Shown: positions 1 to 10,720, counted from the first letter of the stretch. The stretch is DNA of 64,000 nt from Isochrysis galbana (GCA_018136815.1 CM030935.1:3980299-4044298), one strand, 5' to 3'. Numbers and translations: made by a program. The notes: a model not told the origin generated them from the letters alone.

Positions 1-832
1 GGTGCGCGCGTCTGGCTTGTGGTGCCCGAGCGCTTGTTGTGTCACGTATGGCTGCGTCGGATTCTGTTGTGCCGTTACGCGCGATTGTACGTCCATTGGT
101 GTGGCCGCCTTTCAGGCGTGGTGTGTTTCGGGTTCCTCGGCTATCATGTGTGCCCCTCCTAGCTTGGTAGTTACCGCTAAGAGCTCTGCGCTAGGGACTA
201 GCTTGCCTTCATTCTACAAGTAATATTTGCTGGATCATGGTCCGTATCTTACCCTCCATTCTATTTATCACGGTGGGGTGTCGCGGATGGCTTGCGTCGA
301 ATGGCGATTATTGGAAGGATAATAATTGTTGCTGCGGGTAGGGGGAGTCCGTCCCCGCGTCCCCGCGCCCGAGAGGGCCGGTTTCCCCCCTCTCGCTCTC
401 GCCCGCCGCCCGCCGGGATCCCCCGAAGATCCATTTCGGCCACCTCAGCGGCCTTCTCTCTTTCCCCACCCTTTTCGGTATCCCGGTATCCCCCAAGAGC
501 CAATGCCCCGGTGCCGCGGGGGGAGACCCCCTTCGTTTCCCCGTGCAGTCCCTATGCCCCCCTCCTTGTTTCTTACCTACCCCGGCTATTTCGCCTCATC
601 GAGGGACCGCCTTCATGTTTCAATTTGAAGCAGAAGATAATAGTAAAAAGGTGGCGCCGTCGGGTGCTGGTGTGGCGCGGCCGTCGGCCGCCGACGGCGC
701 TTCTTTATAAAGTACGTATGTGTATTTGAGAATCCCCGCCCGTTCTTGGAGCGTCTCGCGAGCTCGTTCTTTCTTTCCTTTACAAGTGAAGCAGTCGGTG
801 GAGCCGACGGGGAGTGACGGGGAATCCACCAG
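1..832. other. No gene recognised
   Basis: Open frames here are short, overlap on both strands and are Pro/Arg/Ser-rich as expected from GC-rich, pyrimidine-biased DNA around 340-560. I see no domain, splice pattern or repeat copy that supports a gene. Confidence 0.4.
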
Positions 833-934
833 ATGGTTTCATCGATCCCTGCTGCTGTAGCTTCTCGAGCTGTTTGTGCAGCGCCTAGGCTTCCGCACAC
901 CGGCTCTGCACTCACGACCCGCAAGTCGAACTGC

Positions 935-1219
935 ATGGCTCGCTACACGCTGGTGATCCTTTTCTCGCTTATGAGCTGCGCGTGCGCTGGACGGCTGGCT
1001 GCTCTCACCGACCGCACCACTTCGTCGGACCACTGCTCTGAGAGATGTGAGACATCTGGCTACCTTCGACGTGACGCTGATGTTGTGCTCGCCACTCCCG
1101 GATACTCCAAGCACAATGCCCGGAGCAGGAAAATGGCGATTCGCGGTGGATGCTCGGCGAATCCACACTGGCAGATCCATCATATGACGGAGCGGGAATG
1201 GTTTGCTCTTTGCGGCTGA
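935..1219 (+). CDS. Possible first exon of a secreted protein (unrecognised)
   Basis: The ATG at 935 opens a frame whose first ~20 residues look like a signal peptide (MARYTLVILFSLMSCACAG), followed by a Cys-containing stretch, and ending at a stop at 1219. A second plus-strand frame (about 1203-1560) is rich in aromatic residues and could be a following exon, but I could not find a convincing splice junction joining the two. No family recognised. The alternative is a chance ORF; the minus strand is also open here. Weak call. Confidence 0.2.
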   Translation: MARYTLVILFSLMSCACAGRLAALTDRTTSSDHCSERCETSGYLRRDADVVLATPGYSKHNARSRKMAIRGGCSANPHWQIHHMTEREWFALCG

Positions 1220-1809
1220 ACCATTGATTGTGATAGAAAGCAGGGCAGTACGGATCCATTATCCAATTCCTCATGCTTGGAGCACGCGGAAGCCAGAGCT
1301 GTATTTCAGCTACCACAGCGGCATGGTGTCAACGACGATGTCAGATGACTTTGGCTGGCTCGTCAACATTCGAATAGGCAGACCGCCTGTGGTCGACTCA
1401 ACTTGCTGCACGATGGGACACCCAATGACTTACTTCTGGCTTGCTTCCTTGCTGTGGCCAGTGTTTCACCAGGAACTGGAGCGACGCACTCACATCACCC
1501 TTCTCGCATGGTATATCTATGACTGCCGTGCGCCACCTCCTCGAATTTCTCATCTAAAAGAAGTCGTTCCCTCCTCGAGCCTGAGATTCGCTTGTTGTGA
1601 ACCATCGTCTCCCAAGGGGAAAGGAGGAAAGAGGCAAGAAACTGGGTTCGGCCAATTTCATTGCGCCTTTGGCCAGCTGCATTTCGCCGTTTTGTGGATG
1701 CTGTGAGTTTGTGGGTGTCGTGGCATTGCCGTTCGATGTTTTACCGCCACTCATTTGGTTGTCCCCTGTGCACCTTTACTAGGCTACTAGGCGGTTGGCA
1801 TTGTCTTTG

Positions 1810-2238
1810 TGTTACAGCTTAGTGAAATTTCGACGAGCTTGTATACTTTTTTGTCCTTTTGTGCTTGTTTGGGTGCATGTATGTCTTACGTACCTCTGAA
1901 CGCGCATGTCTCATTCACCTTGACTTTCTCTAGCCTGGTGCACCCAGACGCACGAACCTCGCTGCATGCCAGTGGCACATCCAGCAGCACTGTATACTGT
2001 ATATTGCTCAGAGAGACTGAAATCTAGGGCGGTCGGACAGGGGCTCCATTTTTTGACCGTGGCGCGATGCCCAATGAAAAAGCTCCAGGGGGGGGCCACC
2101 GGCCACCACGAAAATCTTCGACGAGAATCGGGATTGAATTGGTGCGATTCGACCCCCCTCATCACCCCTCACCCCCCTCAGTCACGCGCGCTCACGCTCT
2201 ACCCGTAAAAAGTTAAAAATTAAAATTTTAAAATTATA
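1810..2238. repeat. Gene-free stretch with one copy of a dispersed repeat
   Basis: No gene seen. Positions about 2038-2118 are repeated in the same orientation at about 31703-31785: both read CATTTTTTGACCG, then an A-rich tract, CTCC(A/T)GGGGG and a CCACGAA motif. The 2205-2240 stretch is very AT-rich and is the landing site of the MITE that follows. Confidence 0.5.
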
Positions 2239-3254
2239 TACTACCTCCGTTCCATTACTCAGATGTCAAGGAGGCTTTAAACAATAACTGTCAGCTAGAC
2301 ACTAATATTGGGGCCCCGCCAAAGATGTTAGAGGGGAGAGGGTACATTGGGGCTTAACATGAACATTTTGTTTCATCTCAATAGTGTGATTCGCACCTAC
2401 GGACAAAGTCAAAAAGAAAGGAATTCTAATCAGTGTCAGTGTCCTCGAGCACATCACAGATCACGGCGGTGCGGCAAATCATACTCATTCGATCCCTCCA
2501 CCTCAACGATGCGCGCCAACACCAGGCTTTAGTTATTGAAGAGAGCACTAAATTCTTCAGGGGGTGTATTCATGCTGAATGCTTGCTCACAATTGCACAG
2601 TGGCAAGGCCACCAGCACCCTTGCGGCATGCCGGCAGACGTTCCGCCTCAGCCAGCCGCCAGCTGATGATGTTCGGCTGACCTCAGTCGGATAGCGCGGG
2701 CCAACATGATACTTCTCCCACAATGCCGCGTGCGCTCGCTGCCACTCCTTCCCATGCTTCGGCTCGGGCAGCCGCTCGCGCTCGTATGCTCGTATGCCAC
2801 AGCAATTGCCGCCTGGCAGTTCGGCGTCAACGACCACTGCCACTTCTTGGACGGTGGGGCCGCATCTTCCTTGGGCGTGCTGGGCGGCTCAGGAGGCTGC
2901 TCGGGAGAAGCAGGACGGCAGCGCCTCACAAAGTCGCCACCGGTGCGCCTCCCATGCTGCTGGGGCTCGACCACCTTCAGGCGCGCCATGCGGCCCGGCT
3001 CTCGCGAGAGAGGCGGAGCGGCGAGAGCTTTCGTGGCAAGGCGATCGGCCGTGTAGCTAGGGGGCGCCAAAATCGTGTTTGATCAATACTGAAAATATAA
3101 TATTCGGACGCCCTTGGTGGCTTTGGGTGCCAGATTTTTTGGTGGTCTTTCGCCCCAGTGTACCCGCTATTCCCCTCTCCACACGAATTTCTTTTATGTC
3201 AACTTTACTGTCCCTATTTTGGCGATGCGGTTCAGTAATGGAACGGAGGTAGTA
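2239..3254. mobile_element. Mariner/Stowaway-like nonautonomous DNA transposon (MITE)
   Basis: The left end (2241-2259, CTACCTCCGTTCCATTACT) and the right end (3234-3252) are perfect 19-bp inverted repeats. Each is flanked outside by the dinucleotide TA (2239-2240 and 3253-3254), the target duplication of Tc1/mariner elements. The tip resembles, from memory, the CTCCCTCCGT tip of plant Stowaway elements. The 1,012-bp body has no transposase; the minus strand holds a 140-codon frame (2648-3070) of Pro/Ser/Arg-rich composition that may be captured gene sequence. A lone similar tip lies at 56602-56618. The ends and the TA duplication are read directly; the family assignment is inference. Confidence 0.75.
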
Positions 3255-4130
3255 ATATTATCACCGCACACGCGGCCGCGGACCCACTACTTTTTTTCAC
3301 GCAGCAAACTTTTTACACCCCCACTCCCGCGGCCCTTCTCCGCTCGCCATCAGGCGACTCCCCCCGTTCATAGGTCTTGGTAAAAATATGCGACATATTC
3401 ATATTGAACTACGAACTCCATATTTGGGGCCATGCTACGCACAAACATCACAAGTATGTGACGCTCGACGTCATTGATGCAACATTTTGATCGATCGGAA
3501 GTGTGGCAGATCACCGTCGCCGTCAACGCAGACTCCAGAAGCTGAAGGTGATCACGCACACGCGCACACTCGCAACTTCATGCTACATGCTACAGGGCGT
3601 ACAATCTGGCACACAACCAGCGGGATTGTAAAAAAAAACTCCTTAACATTCTCACCGCGCGCGCGACCCTGCCACCTTCTACTGACGGCCGCGCCCGCAC
3701 CCTAAGGCTGCTGTGAATATAGTGCACGACCGGAGGGGCGTGTTTACCGCCCAGAGGGAGTCCCGTGCGTAGCACAACCGCCGTATTCGGTTGGCCTTAT
3801 GTCTAGGTCTCTGAAATTCTCAAGGGCCTCTTTCTAGAATGCCGGGAGTGCCGGGTTGCCTCTGAGGCTACCAGTCCTTCTCTTTGTCGGGACCGAGGAG
3901 AGAGAGAGAGCAGCGCCACTCCCCTCCCAGTTTGTGTTAGCTCTTAGATGAGAAGTTATACTGTTAGAGAGAGGGCGCCGCGCCCCCAAACTTGCAGCCC
4001 CCTTGTAGAGGGGGCCCAAACTTTTGACGAGCTCGAGCAGCCACCCAAACTTGCAGAAAATTTTGTAAAAGGAAAAGGATTTACCTGGCCCTACCCAAAC
4101 GTGACTCAAAATATTTGAAAGATACCTCGC
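3255..4130. other. Intergenic, no gene recognised
   Basis: Short frames only. Around 3628-3675 there is a copy of a small repeat (A-run, then CT(C/T)CTTAACATTCTC and GCGCG) that also occurs near 11706-11755 and 50076-50130. The stretch 3980-4080 has two CCCAAACTTGCAG phrases about 60 bp apart. Confidence 0.4.
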
Positions 4131-5211
4131 CTACACCACTCGTGAGGTTGTCAAAATTTGTCTCACGCCATTTAAATGTGCCATCCCGAGAATCGCGACG
4201 ACAGTGCGTCCGCTCCGTCGAATCGAACCCGGCTTTCCTGTCCCCGATTCCGCCCGAGCTGTCGCCGCTCGCCGAATGTTTCGCGCAAGGACGTAGTTAC
4301 GCTCTTCGAGCAAACCGACCAAGAAGACGCGGCCGAGGAAGATTGTCTCGAGGACAGCAAAGGCCAGTGCCTCCACTAATTCAAGATAGATTTCATCTCC
4401 TGCTCCGTCCACCAGCGACGGATCAGCGGGATAGGCAAGACCAAGTGCAATGACTGCCACGAGCAGGGCAAAGATTGCTGGTGACTTGATAGCAATAGAA
4501 GTGGGGTATCGGAACAGAGCGAGCGGCGTGCCAAGCAACAACTCCGGTTGAAGAAGCGTCAAAAGGGATACGCCATTGCTTCGAGGAGCAGCAAGCTGCC
4601 CGACGCCTGCCCGCAGGTCGTCACCTATGCGATTCCAACCACCTAGGGATATTCAGGTCCCAAGAAAATCTCAGCATAACACAATACGTTGTGGACACAA
4701 ACGAGGATGGACAGAATGGGTTCGTGGCGCCGAGCGGGCTCAAATCATAATTAAACGCACCTGAAAACGGCGTGAGTACTTCGACCATCGTCGCGCCGGT
4801 CAGCTGGGCCATGCGGCGGGCAGTGTCCTCGATAGCCTGGTCTCCCAATGCAACTGGGCAGCCACACTCCTCAGCCACCTCGGCTGCTGCCTGCATCTCG
4901 TTGTCGAAGAGGGAGCGGAGAAAAGTGCCCTTCGGCTGATTTTTCATAGTGTTGTTCCACCGCGTCGGGCACGATTCGACCACCACCGAGCGCAGCGTGC
5001 CCGCCTCGGCCTCGGCATGCACTGCTTCAGCCGCGAGCTGGATGCTGCGCGGGTTGTAGTGCATGCTGCCGACGAGCACGACCTTCTGCTGGGTCTTGCA
5101 GTCAACGAAGCGAAGGATCGCACCGTCTTGCGGTGAGACCACCTGACCTATTGATGGCGCCGCGATCCTCAAGCCAGCGATGGCGGTGCCGAGCAGAAGG
5201 GACGCCGTCAT
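4131..5211 (-). CDS. TraB-family (TraB/PrgY/GumN-like) membrane protein
   Basis: Two exons on the minus strand. Exon 1 is 5211-4761: a hydrophobic N-terminus (MTASLLLGTAIAGL), then VVLVGSMHYNPRS and VVVESCPTRW, which match the N-terminal TraB block (small-residue/His motif followed by a conserved Glu). Exon 2 begins at 4642 or 4624 (both in frame after the phase-1 donor GTGCGT at 4760) and ends at TAG 4131. It carries two or three hydrophobic segments, an ERNYVLARNIRRA motif and VVAILGMAHLNGV, the C-terminal TraB signature. The family is thought to include metallopeptidase-like proteins and organelle outer-membrane proteins; the substrate is unknown. The hydrophobic N-terminus suggests organelle or secretory targeting. 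About 330 aa, shorter than many homologues. Confidence 0.75.
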
Positions 5212-5274
5212 CGCCGTGGGCGTGCGCTCGTCTCTCGTCTCTGGAACTCTAGCATTTCGATTTTCTCTTCTCTA

Positions 5275-5305
5275 CTCCTACTCTAGAGTACTCTAGAGTA
5301 GAGGA
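5275..5305. promoter_or_regulatory. Candidate promoter motif with repeated CTCTAGAGTA
   Basis: Between 65 and 95 bp upstream of the TraB-family start codon there is ACTCTAGAGTACTCTAGAGT, a self-complementary repeat. A near-identical block sits at 53036-53070, about 100 bp upstream of the CDS at 53167. Position relative to two unrelated start codons suggests a promoter or initiator element; function is inferred. Confidence 0.35.
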
Positions 5306-5336
5306 AAGATTGTCCTAGAAGCTGCCGCTTCATGGG

Positions 5337-5513
5337 CGTCAGAGTTTTATTGTTGTGTTAGTATAATCTTAGTGCTGCGGGACCGAAGCCCTTCGACGGC
5401 AACGGAGCCCCTACCCCGCGATGGGGGTGTGCGCGGTTGGCGCATGGCTCGTCCGGTGTATGTGGCTAGGAATGCTAGCTAACAAGATGTCATACGACGC
5501 TATAAGTTCTAAC
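5337..5513 (+). repeat. LTR of retroelement family 2 (diverged copy)
   Basis: Matches the copies at 62831-63036 (+) and 56332-56527 (-): TCAGAGTTTT, then AACGGAGCCCCTACCCCGCG, GGCTCGTCCGGTGTATGTGG, and a 3' end ...TTCTAAC just before TGGTACCCCC. The block at 5515-5535 (TGGTACCCCCGCC, with a short insertion) is a primer-binding site like that of the copia elements at 14106 and 20908. The combination LTR, PBS, gag identifies the 5' end of an LTR retrotransposon. Confidence 0.65.
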
Positions 5514-5539
5514 GTGGTACCCCCGCCCCCGCCGAGAGG

Positions 5540-6250
5540 TCACCGCAATCTCCATGACACCAGCGCGCGCGTCGACGACCGGAAGAAATATCCCCTCTGT
5601 CGCCCCTTTGATGGGCAACGTGGTTTAAGCTTTGAACGTTTTGAACGTGAGATTGGTGTCTCTTTAGCCGCCATCCAGGCTGAAAACGAAGAAAATGATC
5701 TTGATCAAACTCGCCGCGGCACGGATATCGGAGGCGATGTTTGGGCTCAAACACACGGAAATCCCACTCAAGCACAAGCCAGGCTCAGAGCACGCCACAA
5801 CAAACGATTGTTCAAAGAGCTATCAACACCTAAGGGACCATATGTTCGCCAACTACTCCAACGACGGGCGCCAAGCATGGCTATTTCTTGAAAATCAGTG
5901 TCGAGTTGTTACCACCTCGCTCGAAATGATAGCTCTTGATCGACTCTGGTACGATGCTAACTTCGACACCGTTGGCATTGATGAGAATACCATCCATCTC
6001 TTCACACACCACCTTTTCGGTCTCAACTCTGATCGCCCAGCTACTCACCAAAAGACTCAAGAAGATTTCAGCATCAAGCTACTTCAGTGCCTATCTACAT
6101 GTGAGCATGGAGCACTTCAACTAGAAGCAATCAATGAGCTCCAAGGCACTCCGAGTACTTGGCGCTTCAAGAAAATCCTCCCTACGCCACCTACTCCGGA
6201 TGGGACCGTTCCGCCGCCTCCAGCCTACGCGCGAGACTTTCATGCGAGGA
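5540..6250 (+). pseudogene. Broken gag of LTR family 2
   Basis: Directly downstream of the LTR and PBS. One frame reads through about 5820 (contains PFDGQRGLSFERFEREIG and RHNKRLFKEL); a second frame continues from about 5820 to 6200 (contains FANYSNDGRQAWLFLENQ and a Leu-rich helical stretch ending LQLEAINEL). Together they read as a copia/gypsy-type gag capsid region interrupted by a frameshift near 5820. The sequence then runs into GC-rich repeat at about 6250, so pol and the 3' LTR are missing. Type assignment rests on position after the PBS and on general capsid-like composition. Confidence 0.55.
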
Positions 6251-6254
6251 GTTC

Positions 6255-6720
6255 GGCATCAGCGCTAACGATCTCGCCGACGGCGGCCCTAGACAAACAA
6301 GCGCGAACAAGCGCGAACAAGCACGAAGGTCCGAGGTCGATCGCGGATGCGACACCTCTGCCCCCTGAGCTGGCCTCTAGGAGCCTCCAGGCTCCAGGGG
6401 TCGCCAGGGGCCAGGGGCAGCTGCAGGCCTGTCGAAAATTATGTAAGTCCCGCACCTGTTTCCTGTTTACAGGATAAGTCGGGTCTGAGGCCGCCGCCAG
6501 CCCGGTAGGCATAGGAGGAAGGGGGGAACGGATCACCGGGGGAGGGGGGGGGGAGCGCAGGCTACTGGACCATATCTAAGCCCTTCACCCCGATCTAGTA
6601 GTGCACAGGGGGGAGCCGCCTGATGGCTGATGGCGGGGGCGGGGGGGAGAAAGAGAAAGAAGGGCCGGGGGAGTGGGGGTGTAGAAAGTATGCTACGTGT
6701 ACGTGTAGGTAGTGGTTCCA
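6255..6720. repeat. GC-rich dispersed repeats
   Basis: 6280-6330 holds three near-copies of the 10-mer AAGCGCGAAC. 6360-6430 (CCCCCTGAGCTGGCC... and AGCTGCAGGCCTG) matches parts of 46280-46350 and 47250-47320. 6436-6520 (AAGTCCCGC...TTTACAGGATAAGTCGGG) matches 47402-47450. The GCCCGGTAGGCATAGGAGGAAGG stretch resembles the heads of the repeats at 54769 and 55815. No gene. Confidence 0.55.
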
Positions 6721-6920
6721 TTCGCCGCGAGAACGGTAAGAATATTATGTTGTTTTCTTTTAGCGACGCAACGAGGGGGCGAGATCAGAGGACACCTAAT
6801 TAACCGTACACTAAGGCACATGGGGACTATGAGTTCCTTCTACTAGAAAACTCCAGACACTTTCCCTCTCGAGACCCTCCCCCCCCCCAAAAAAAAGTGG
6901 GAGCCCTGGGCTGCTCCGCG

Positions 6921-8351
6921 ATGGGCGGGAGCGTCACGCTCTCCCTCGCCTTGCTGCTCTGCAGCGGCACGGCCGGCGGCGCGGCGGTCCGGCCGGCGAG
7001 GCCAGCGCGTATGGTGCGTGTCTCAGTGCCGCGAATGGCTCAGGCAGCCGCCACGCTGCCCTCGCAGCGGCTGCTGCTTGGCACAGCCTTCCTGCAGAGC
7101 TCATGCTTCGGAGTCATCTCACAAGCGCTCCCGGCGGCGCTCATGATGCAGAGCGGCGCGGCAAGCAACATCGCCGCGGCGACCACCCTGGGAAAGCTCA
7201 CCTCAGCCGCCTCGGCTGCTGAGCTGTGCCTCTCCGGCACCTTTGGCCAGCTGTCCGACGCATTCGGCCGCAAGCCGCTCATGCTCTTCGCCCCGATGGT
7301 CTGCGCCCTCGCACGGTGCATGGTGGTTGCCTACCCGGTCGTGCCAATCCTTATCGCCGTCCGCTTTGTGACCAATCTTATGGTACCAATATTCTGGCTC
7401 TCATACAACGCTGCGATCGCAGACAGCCTAGCCAACGACACGACCCAGCTCGCGATAGTCTCATCTCGTGTCCAGGCCGCGATGGGCTTGGGCTATTCCC
7501 TCTCGACATTATTCGGCGGGTGGCTCACGGCGATCGACGTGCGGCTAGCTTACGCCGCCTCTTCATGCCTTGGACTGCTTGTCGCCTCTTGCGTCGCCTT
7601 CGGCCTCACCGAGACACTCGCACTAGAGCGGCGCAAACCGCTCATCTTGAAGCGAGTGAATCCGTTCGTATTTTTGGGCCTCTTCCAGCGGGGCGCGTTA
7701 GGCCGACGATTCTCTATCATTTTTGTATTGCAGTCGGCCGTCAATGGAATGGGCGACCTGTGGCAAGTTCTCGCTCGAGAGCTCCGGGGGTGGGGAGCCG
7801 CGCAATGTGGGACATTCGGTTCTTTTGCGGGCCTTGCAACAATGCTTGGAACTCTCATTACCGGCCCGGGGATGCGTCGGCTCGGCCCACGCGGTTTCAC
7901 GGTGGCGTCGTCCACGGCAAGCGCTGCCGCATCCATAACGCTTGGAACGACGACGTCCACATCGGCTGCGTTTGCTTCCATCGCGCCTATGGCCTTTGGC
8001 GCCGGAAAAATTCAACCTACTAATGCACGCCTCGCCAACCTTGCGGAGTTGCAAGGTGTTCCTCAAGGTCAGCTTGCCGCAGAGCGGTCCACGCTCACTG
8101 CCGTCGTGCGGGTGCTCTCGCCATCTCTCTACGCCGCTCTCTTTGCCTTCGGAGCGACGCATGGATGTGTCGCGCTTCCATTCTATCTCAGTGCTTCCTT
8201 CTTGTTGCTGTCGGCGGTAGTCTCGCTAACAGTGCCCAAGTCAGATTGGGGACAACCTCGAAAGGTTGAGTCAGGGGCCGAGGGCGGCTCTCCGTTGGAC
8301 AAAGCTGTCGAGAGGCGTGTGGTCGACCCTCCTGAAGTGAAAACCAAGTGA
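6921..8351 (+). CDS. Major facilitator superfamily transporter, TetA-like
   Basis: Single exon, 476 aa from the ATG at 6921. An upstream in-frame GTG at 6897 is unlikely to be used. The first ~22 residues form a signal-peptide-like stretch (MGGSVTLSLALLLCSGTAGG) followed by an Arg/Pro-rich segment without acidic residues, which could be a bipartite plastid leader. The MFS motif between TM2 and TM3 is clear (GQLSDAFGRKPLM, about residues 115-127). The rest is a succession of hydrophobic segments compatible with 12 helices and a charged cytosolic tail. The best family likeness is to tetracycline-resistance/hippocampus-abundant-transcript type exporters. Substrate unknown. A 100-bp C-run and A-run lies just upstream of the start. 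Confidence 0.85.
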   Translation: MGGSVTLSLALLLCSGTAGGAAVRPARPARMVRVSVPRMAQAAATLPSQRLLLGTAFLQSSCFGVISQALPAALMMQSGAASNIAAATTLGKLTSAASAAELCLSGTFGQLSDAFGRKPLMLFAPMVCALARCMVVAYPVVPILIAVRFVTNLMVPIFWLSYNAAIADSLANDTTQLAIVSSRVQAAMGLGYSLSTLFGGWLTAIDVRLAYAASSCLGLLVASCVAFGLTETLALERRKPLILKRVNPFVFLGLFQRGALGRRFSIIFVLQSAVNGMGDLWQVLARELRGWGAAQCGTFGSFAGLATMLGTLITGPGMRRLGPRGFTVASSTASAAASITLGTTTSTSAAFASIAPMAFGAGKIQPTNARLANLAELQGVPQGQLAAERSTLTAVVRVLSPSLYAALFAFGATHGCVALPFYLSASFLLLSAVVSLTVPKSDWGQPRKVESGAEGGSPLDKAVERRVVDPPEVKTK

Positions 8352-9140
8352 CTTCTTGCTCATAGGGAGCGGCGCCTTCAAATCATCCCGTGACTCGTAC
8401 TTTGGATCATGTGCCCTTACATCAGAATGCACTACGCGCAAGTTTACCAACGTCCGAACGTGGGTACGTTGTGCAACATGTGTAGAGACCATGCTGTGTT
8501 TCGGCGGATGCCTGGGGATCGCGAAATCATTCGAATTCCTCAACAGACAAAAGTCACTACCATGCCCGTAAGGCAATAAAATCGGCTGGCGTCTAGAGAG
8601 GCCAAACCATTGGCCTAGCAACGCCATGATCACCACACGCTCCTTTTTTCTTTACATGCTCGCTTGAAGCTCCCCTATTCGTTGCCCATTGAGGTGCTCC
8701 ATGGGTCATTTTTAGAATCAAAGTTAAACTGGGCGGCCGTCACGTCTCTGTCGTGGCCCTGGGGGTAACCATATATATTGGAGCGCCACGCCCGGGTTCC
8801 CTAACTCCGCCCCGTCATCTAGAGGTGAGGGAGCTTGGGTGAAGGTGAAGGCAAAAAAACATCGCTGCATCATGGGGTAAAAATGTTTTTTTCGCGGGAC
8901 AGGGGTAAGTTTTCCCCCTAGCTTCCCCCCCCGCGCAATCCGAAGTGGGAGCGGAGCGATGGCGACCGACCCGCTGGGACAGGCCGACCTTCGCCGCGCT
9001 CCAGCGAGAGTGCGTCGGAGCGGTCAGCCCACCATTTTTGCTGGGGCTCGGACAAGATGGCCACGGGTGACCCGTGGGCGGTCTCACCGGTGTTTCGCGC
9101 CACCGCATTCGACCGTTTTTTCTTTAACCTGCCCACGCAG
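8352..9140. other. Intergenic, no gene recognised
   Basis: Nothing gene-like. The minus strand is open between 8815 and 9229 but the product is Ser/Pro/Arg-rich with no recognisable feature. Contains the 3' region of the transporter gene and the upstream region of the next uncertain gene. Confidence 0.4.
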
Positions 9141-9602
9141 CATGGCTGCCAACCCCACCACAGCACCCAATATGCCCCCGGCTGAGGGGACAGAGAATGA
9201 CTTGCCAACACAGGCCTACACGCACGCACAGCACACTAGAAATCAACGGTGCGCTCCCGGCTAGCACTCTAACTGGCCTGCCCGCGCACTCCAAACGCGC
9301 ACTCCAGCTGCAGAAAGTTGATCTCAGCGTTTGGAGCGCTGCGCACGTAGGCATGCACTTGCAATCGACCGATGTGCTGCACAAGTACATGAGCTTCACG
9401 GACTCGCTCACAGAGGAACAGCGGGCACTTTTTGGTGAATTCCTGGCGGCGCAGACCGACGTACTCAACTGCGCAAGATATAGGAGCAGAGTTATTCGAC
9501 ATCAGCGAGTTGGACGACATGCGCGAGCAGCAGCCGTGTCAGAAGTTCTACTCACCTGGTTCAGCGGAGGCGCTCGCGCTCGCTTCGGTGGCGCGGCGGT
9601 AG
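9141..9602 (+). CDS. Uncertain plus-strand gene with a frame break
   Basis: The ATG at 9141 begins MAANPTTAPNMPPAEGTEND. Another frame from about 9245 encodes a plausible helical segment containing KVDLSVWSAAHVGMHLQS and FTDSLTEEQRALFGEFLAAQ. From about 9470 a third frame continues with GAELFDISELDDMREQQPCQ and stops near 9602. Amino-acid composition suggests coding sequence in all three, so there may be one intron near 9200-9245 and a 1-bp indel or a missed micro-exon around 9465-9490. I do not recognise the protein. It converges on and slightly overlaps the acyl-CoA-binding gene on the opposite strand. Confidence 0.3.
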
Positions 9603-10576
9603 TCGCGGCCCGATCGGCCGGCGCGGCGGGGGTGACGGCAGGGGAGGAGGGGAGCGACGCGCGCTCCATGACCCTATCTTTTTAAAGATAGTTGCTTTAC
9701 GGGCATCCAATTCCAATTCCATTGATGCACTGGAACGCCAACCGTGCTGACCACCTTCTAAACTCCACATCGACTCAATAGTATACACAACAATACCGAT
9801 AGACAGGACTGCGCTAGCCGTCATCAGAGCACTCGACTGAGTGGCCGCTCCGGCCGTTGAGGAATCTGAATTCGAGTGTAAGGCCGAATGGCGAGAACTA
9901 CTATGCGTAGCTGACGGAGTAGAATGATGAGAGCGAACGTGTCTTGCATGCGCCGGCACGATTGCACGTGTGGCACCATGAGGGCGACCTGCGAATTGTA
10001 CTTTCAACAAGCCAACAAGCACACAATACAGGCGAGAGGCGGCCGGGGTCTCAGCCTGCAGATCGGGCTACTCAGCTACTGTCTGATTTCTTACGCCCAG
10101 CGGTGTGGCACGGGTGCTAGTTTGCCGAATCCAATGAACTCGAACCAGCCATCTGAGTATGGCGTATGGCACAACAGAGCGGCCAATGATCAGATACAGG
10201 TACTCACCTCAGAGAAGAGCGACCTCATGCCATTCCACGCCTCCCACTTTGCCCTCTCTTTCACATTGACCCTTGATGGCCCTGCCTGCGGCGCGGCGCC
10301 GCACGTCGACTGCTTGTACGCGGCATAGAGCTGGAGCGCCGCCTCGTCAGAGAACGAAAGATGGTGCCTGCGTGCAGCCACGAGCGAATTCACCCACTGC
10401 TGCGCCTGCGTGAACGCGTGAGCGTCAGCTGGGCTGTCGGCGTGTACGGCGGCGGCGACCAGCTGCTCGAGCGCACCCTTGGCTGGCGCCTTGAGCCGAA
10501 TCGCTCCTGAACGAACGTCCTCGGCTCGCCGGCCGGGACGGAAGGGATGGGGCGACACGAGCCGAGCGCGCGGCAA
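9561..10576 (-). CDS. Acyl-CoA-binding domain protein with C-terminal membrane segment
   Basis: The exon 10576-10208 carries most of an ACBP domain: FTQAQQWVNSL, LSFSDEAALQLYAAYKQSTCG, and RAKWEAWNGMRSLFSE. The domain binds acyl-CoA esters in four-helix bundles. It ends at a GAG|GTGAGT donor; the next exon starts at 10055 (TGCAG|GCTGAG, phase 0) and completes the last helix (AETPAASRLYCVLVGLL). A Ser/Thr/His linker follows, and then a hydrophobic segment (SALMTASAVLSIGIVVYTI) that would anchor the protein in a membrane. No ATG precedes the domain in this exon; an acceptor at CTCAG|TTTGCC (about 10577) implies a short upstream exon that I could not place. The final ~45 residues are Arg/Pro-rich and the true 3' end may differ. 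Confidence 0.65.
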
Positions 10577-10720
10577 ACTGAGGTCTCAGATACGAGAAAC
10601 TGCTGAGAGTAGAGAAGAGAAAAGTAGAGTAGCTCTTCTCTAGAAGGAACCAAGGAGTCGGAAGTGACAAAGGGAAGGGGTGTTGGTTCGACGCGCCTGC
10701 GCCATCCGCCTGTGGCCGCG

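Noticed and set aside
1203-1706. Glycosidase-like reading of the frame containing ELYFSYHSG
   Set aside because: A weak local resemblance to the fragment at 48 kb only; no other propeller motif and no alignment beyond a few residues.
7226-8023. Overlapping ORFs on both strands within the MFS gene
   Set aside because: Frame-shifted shadows of the transporter; the 6921-8351 frame has the MFS motif and hydrophobic pattern.
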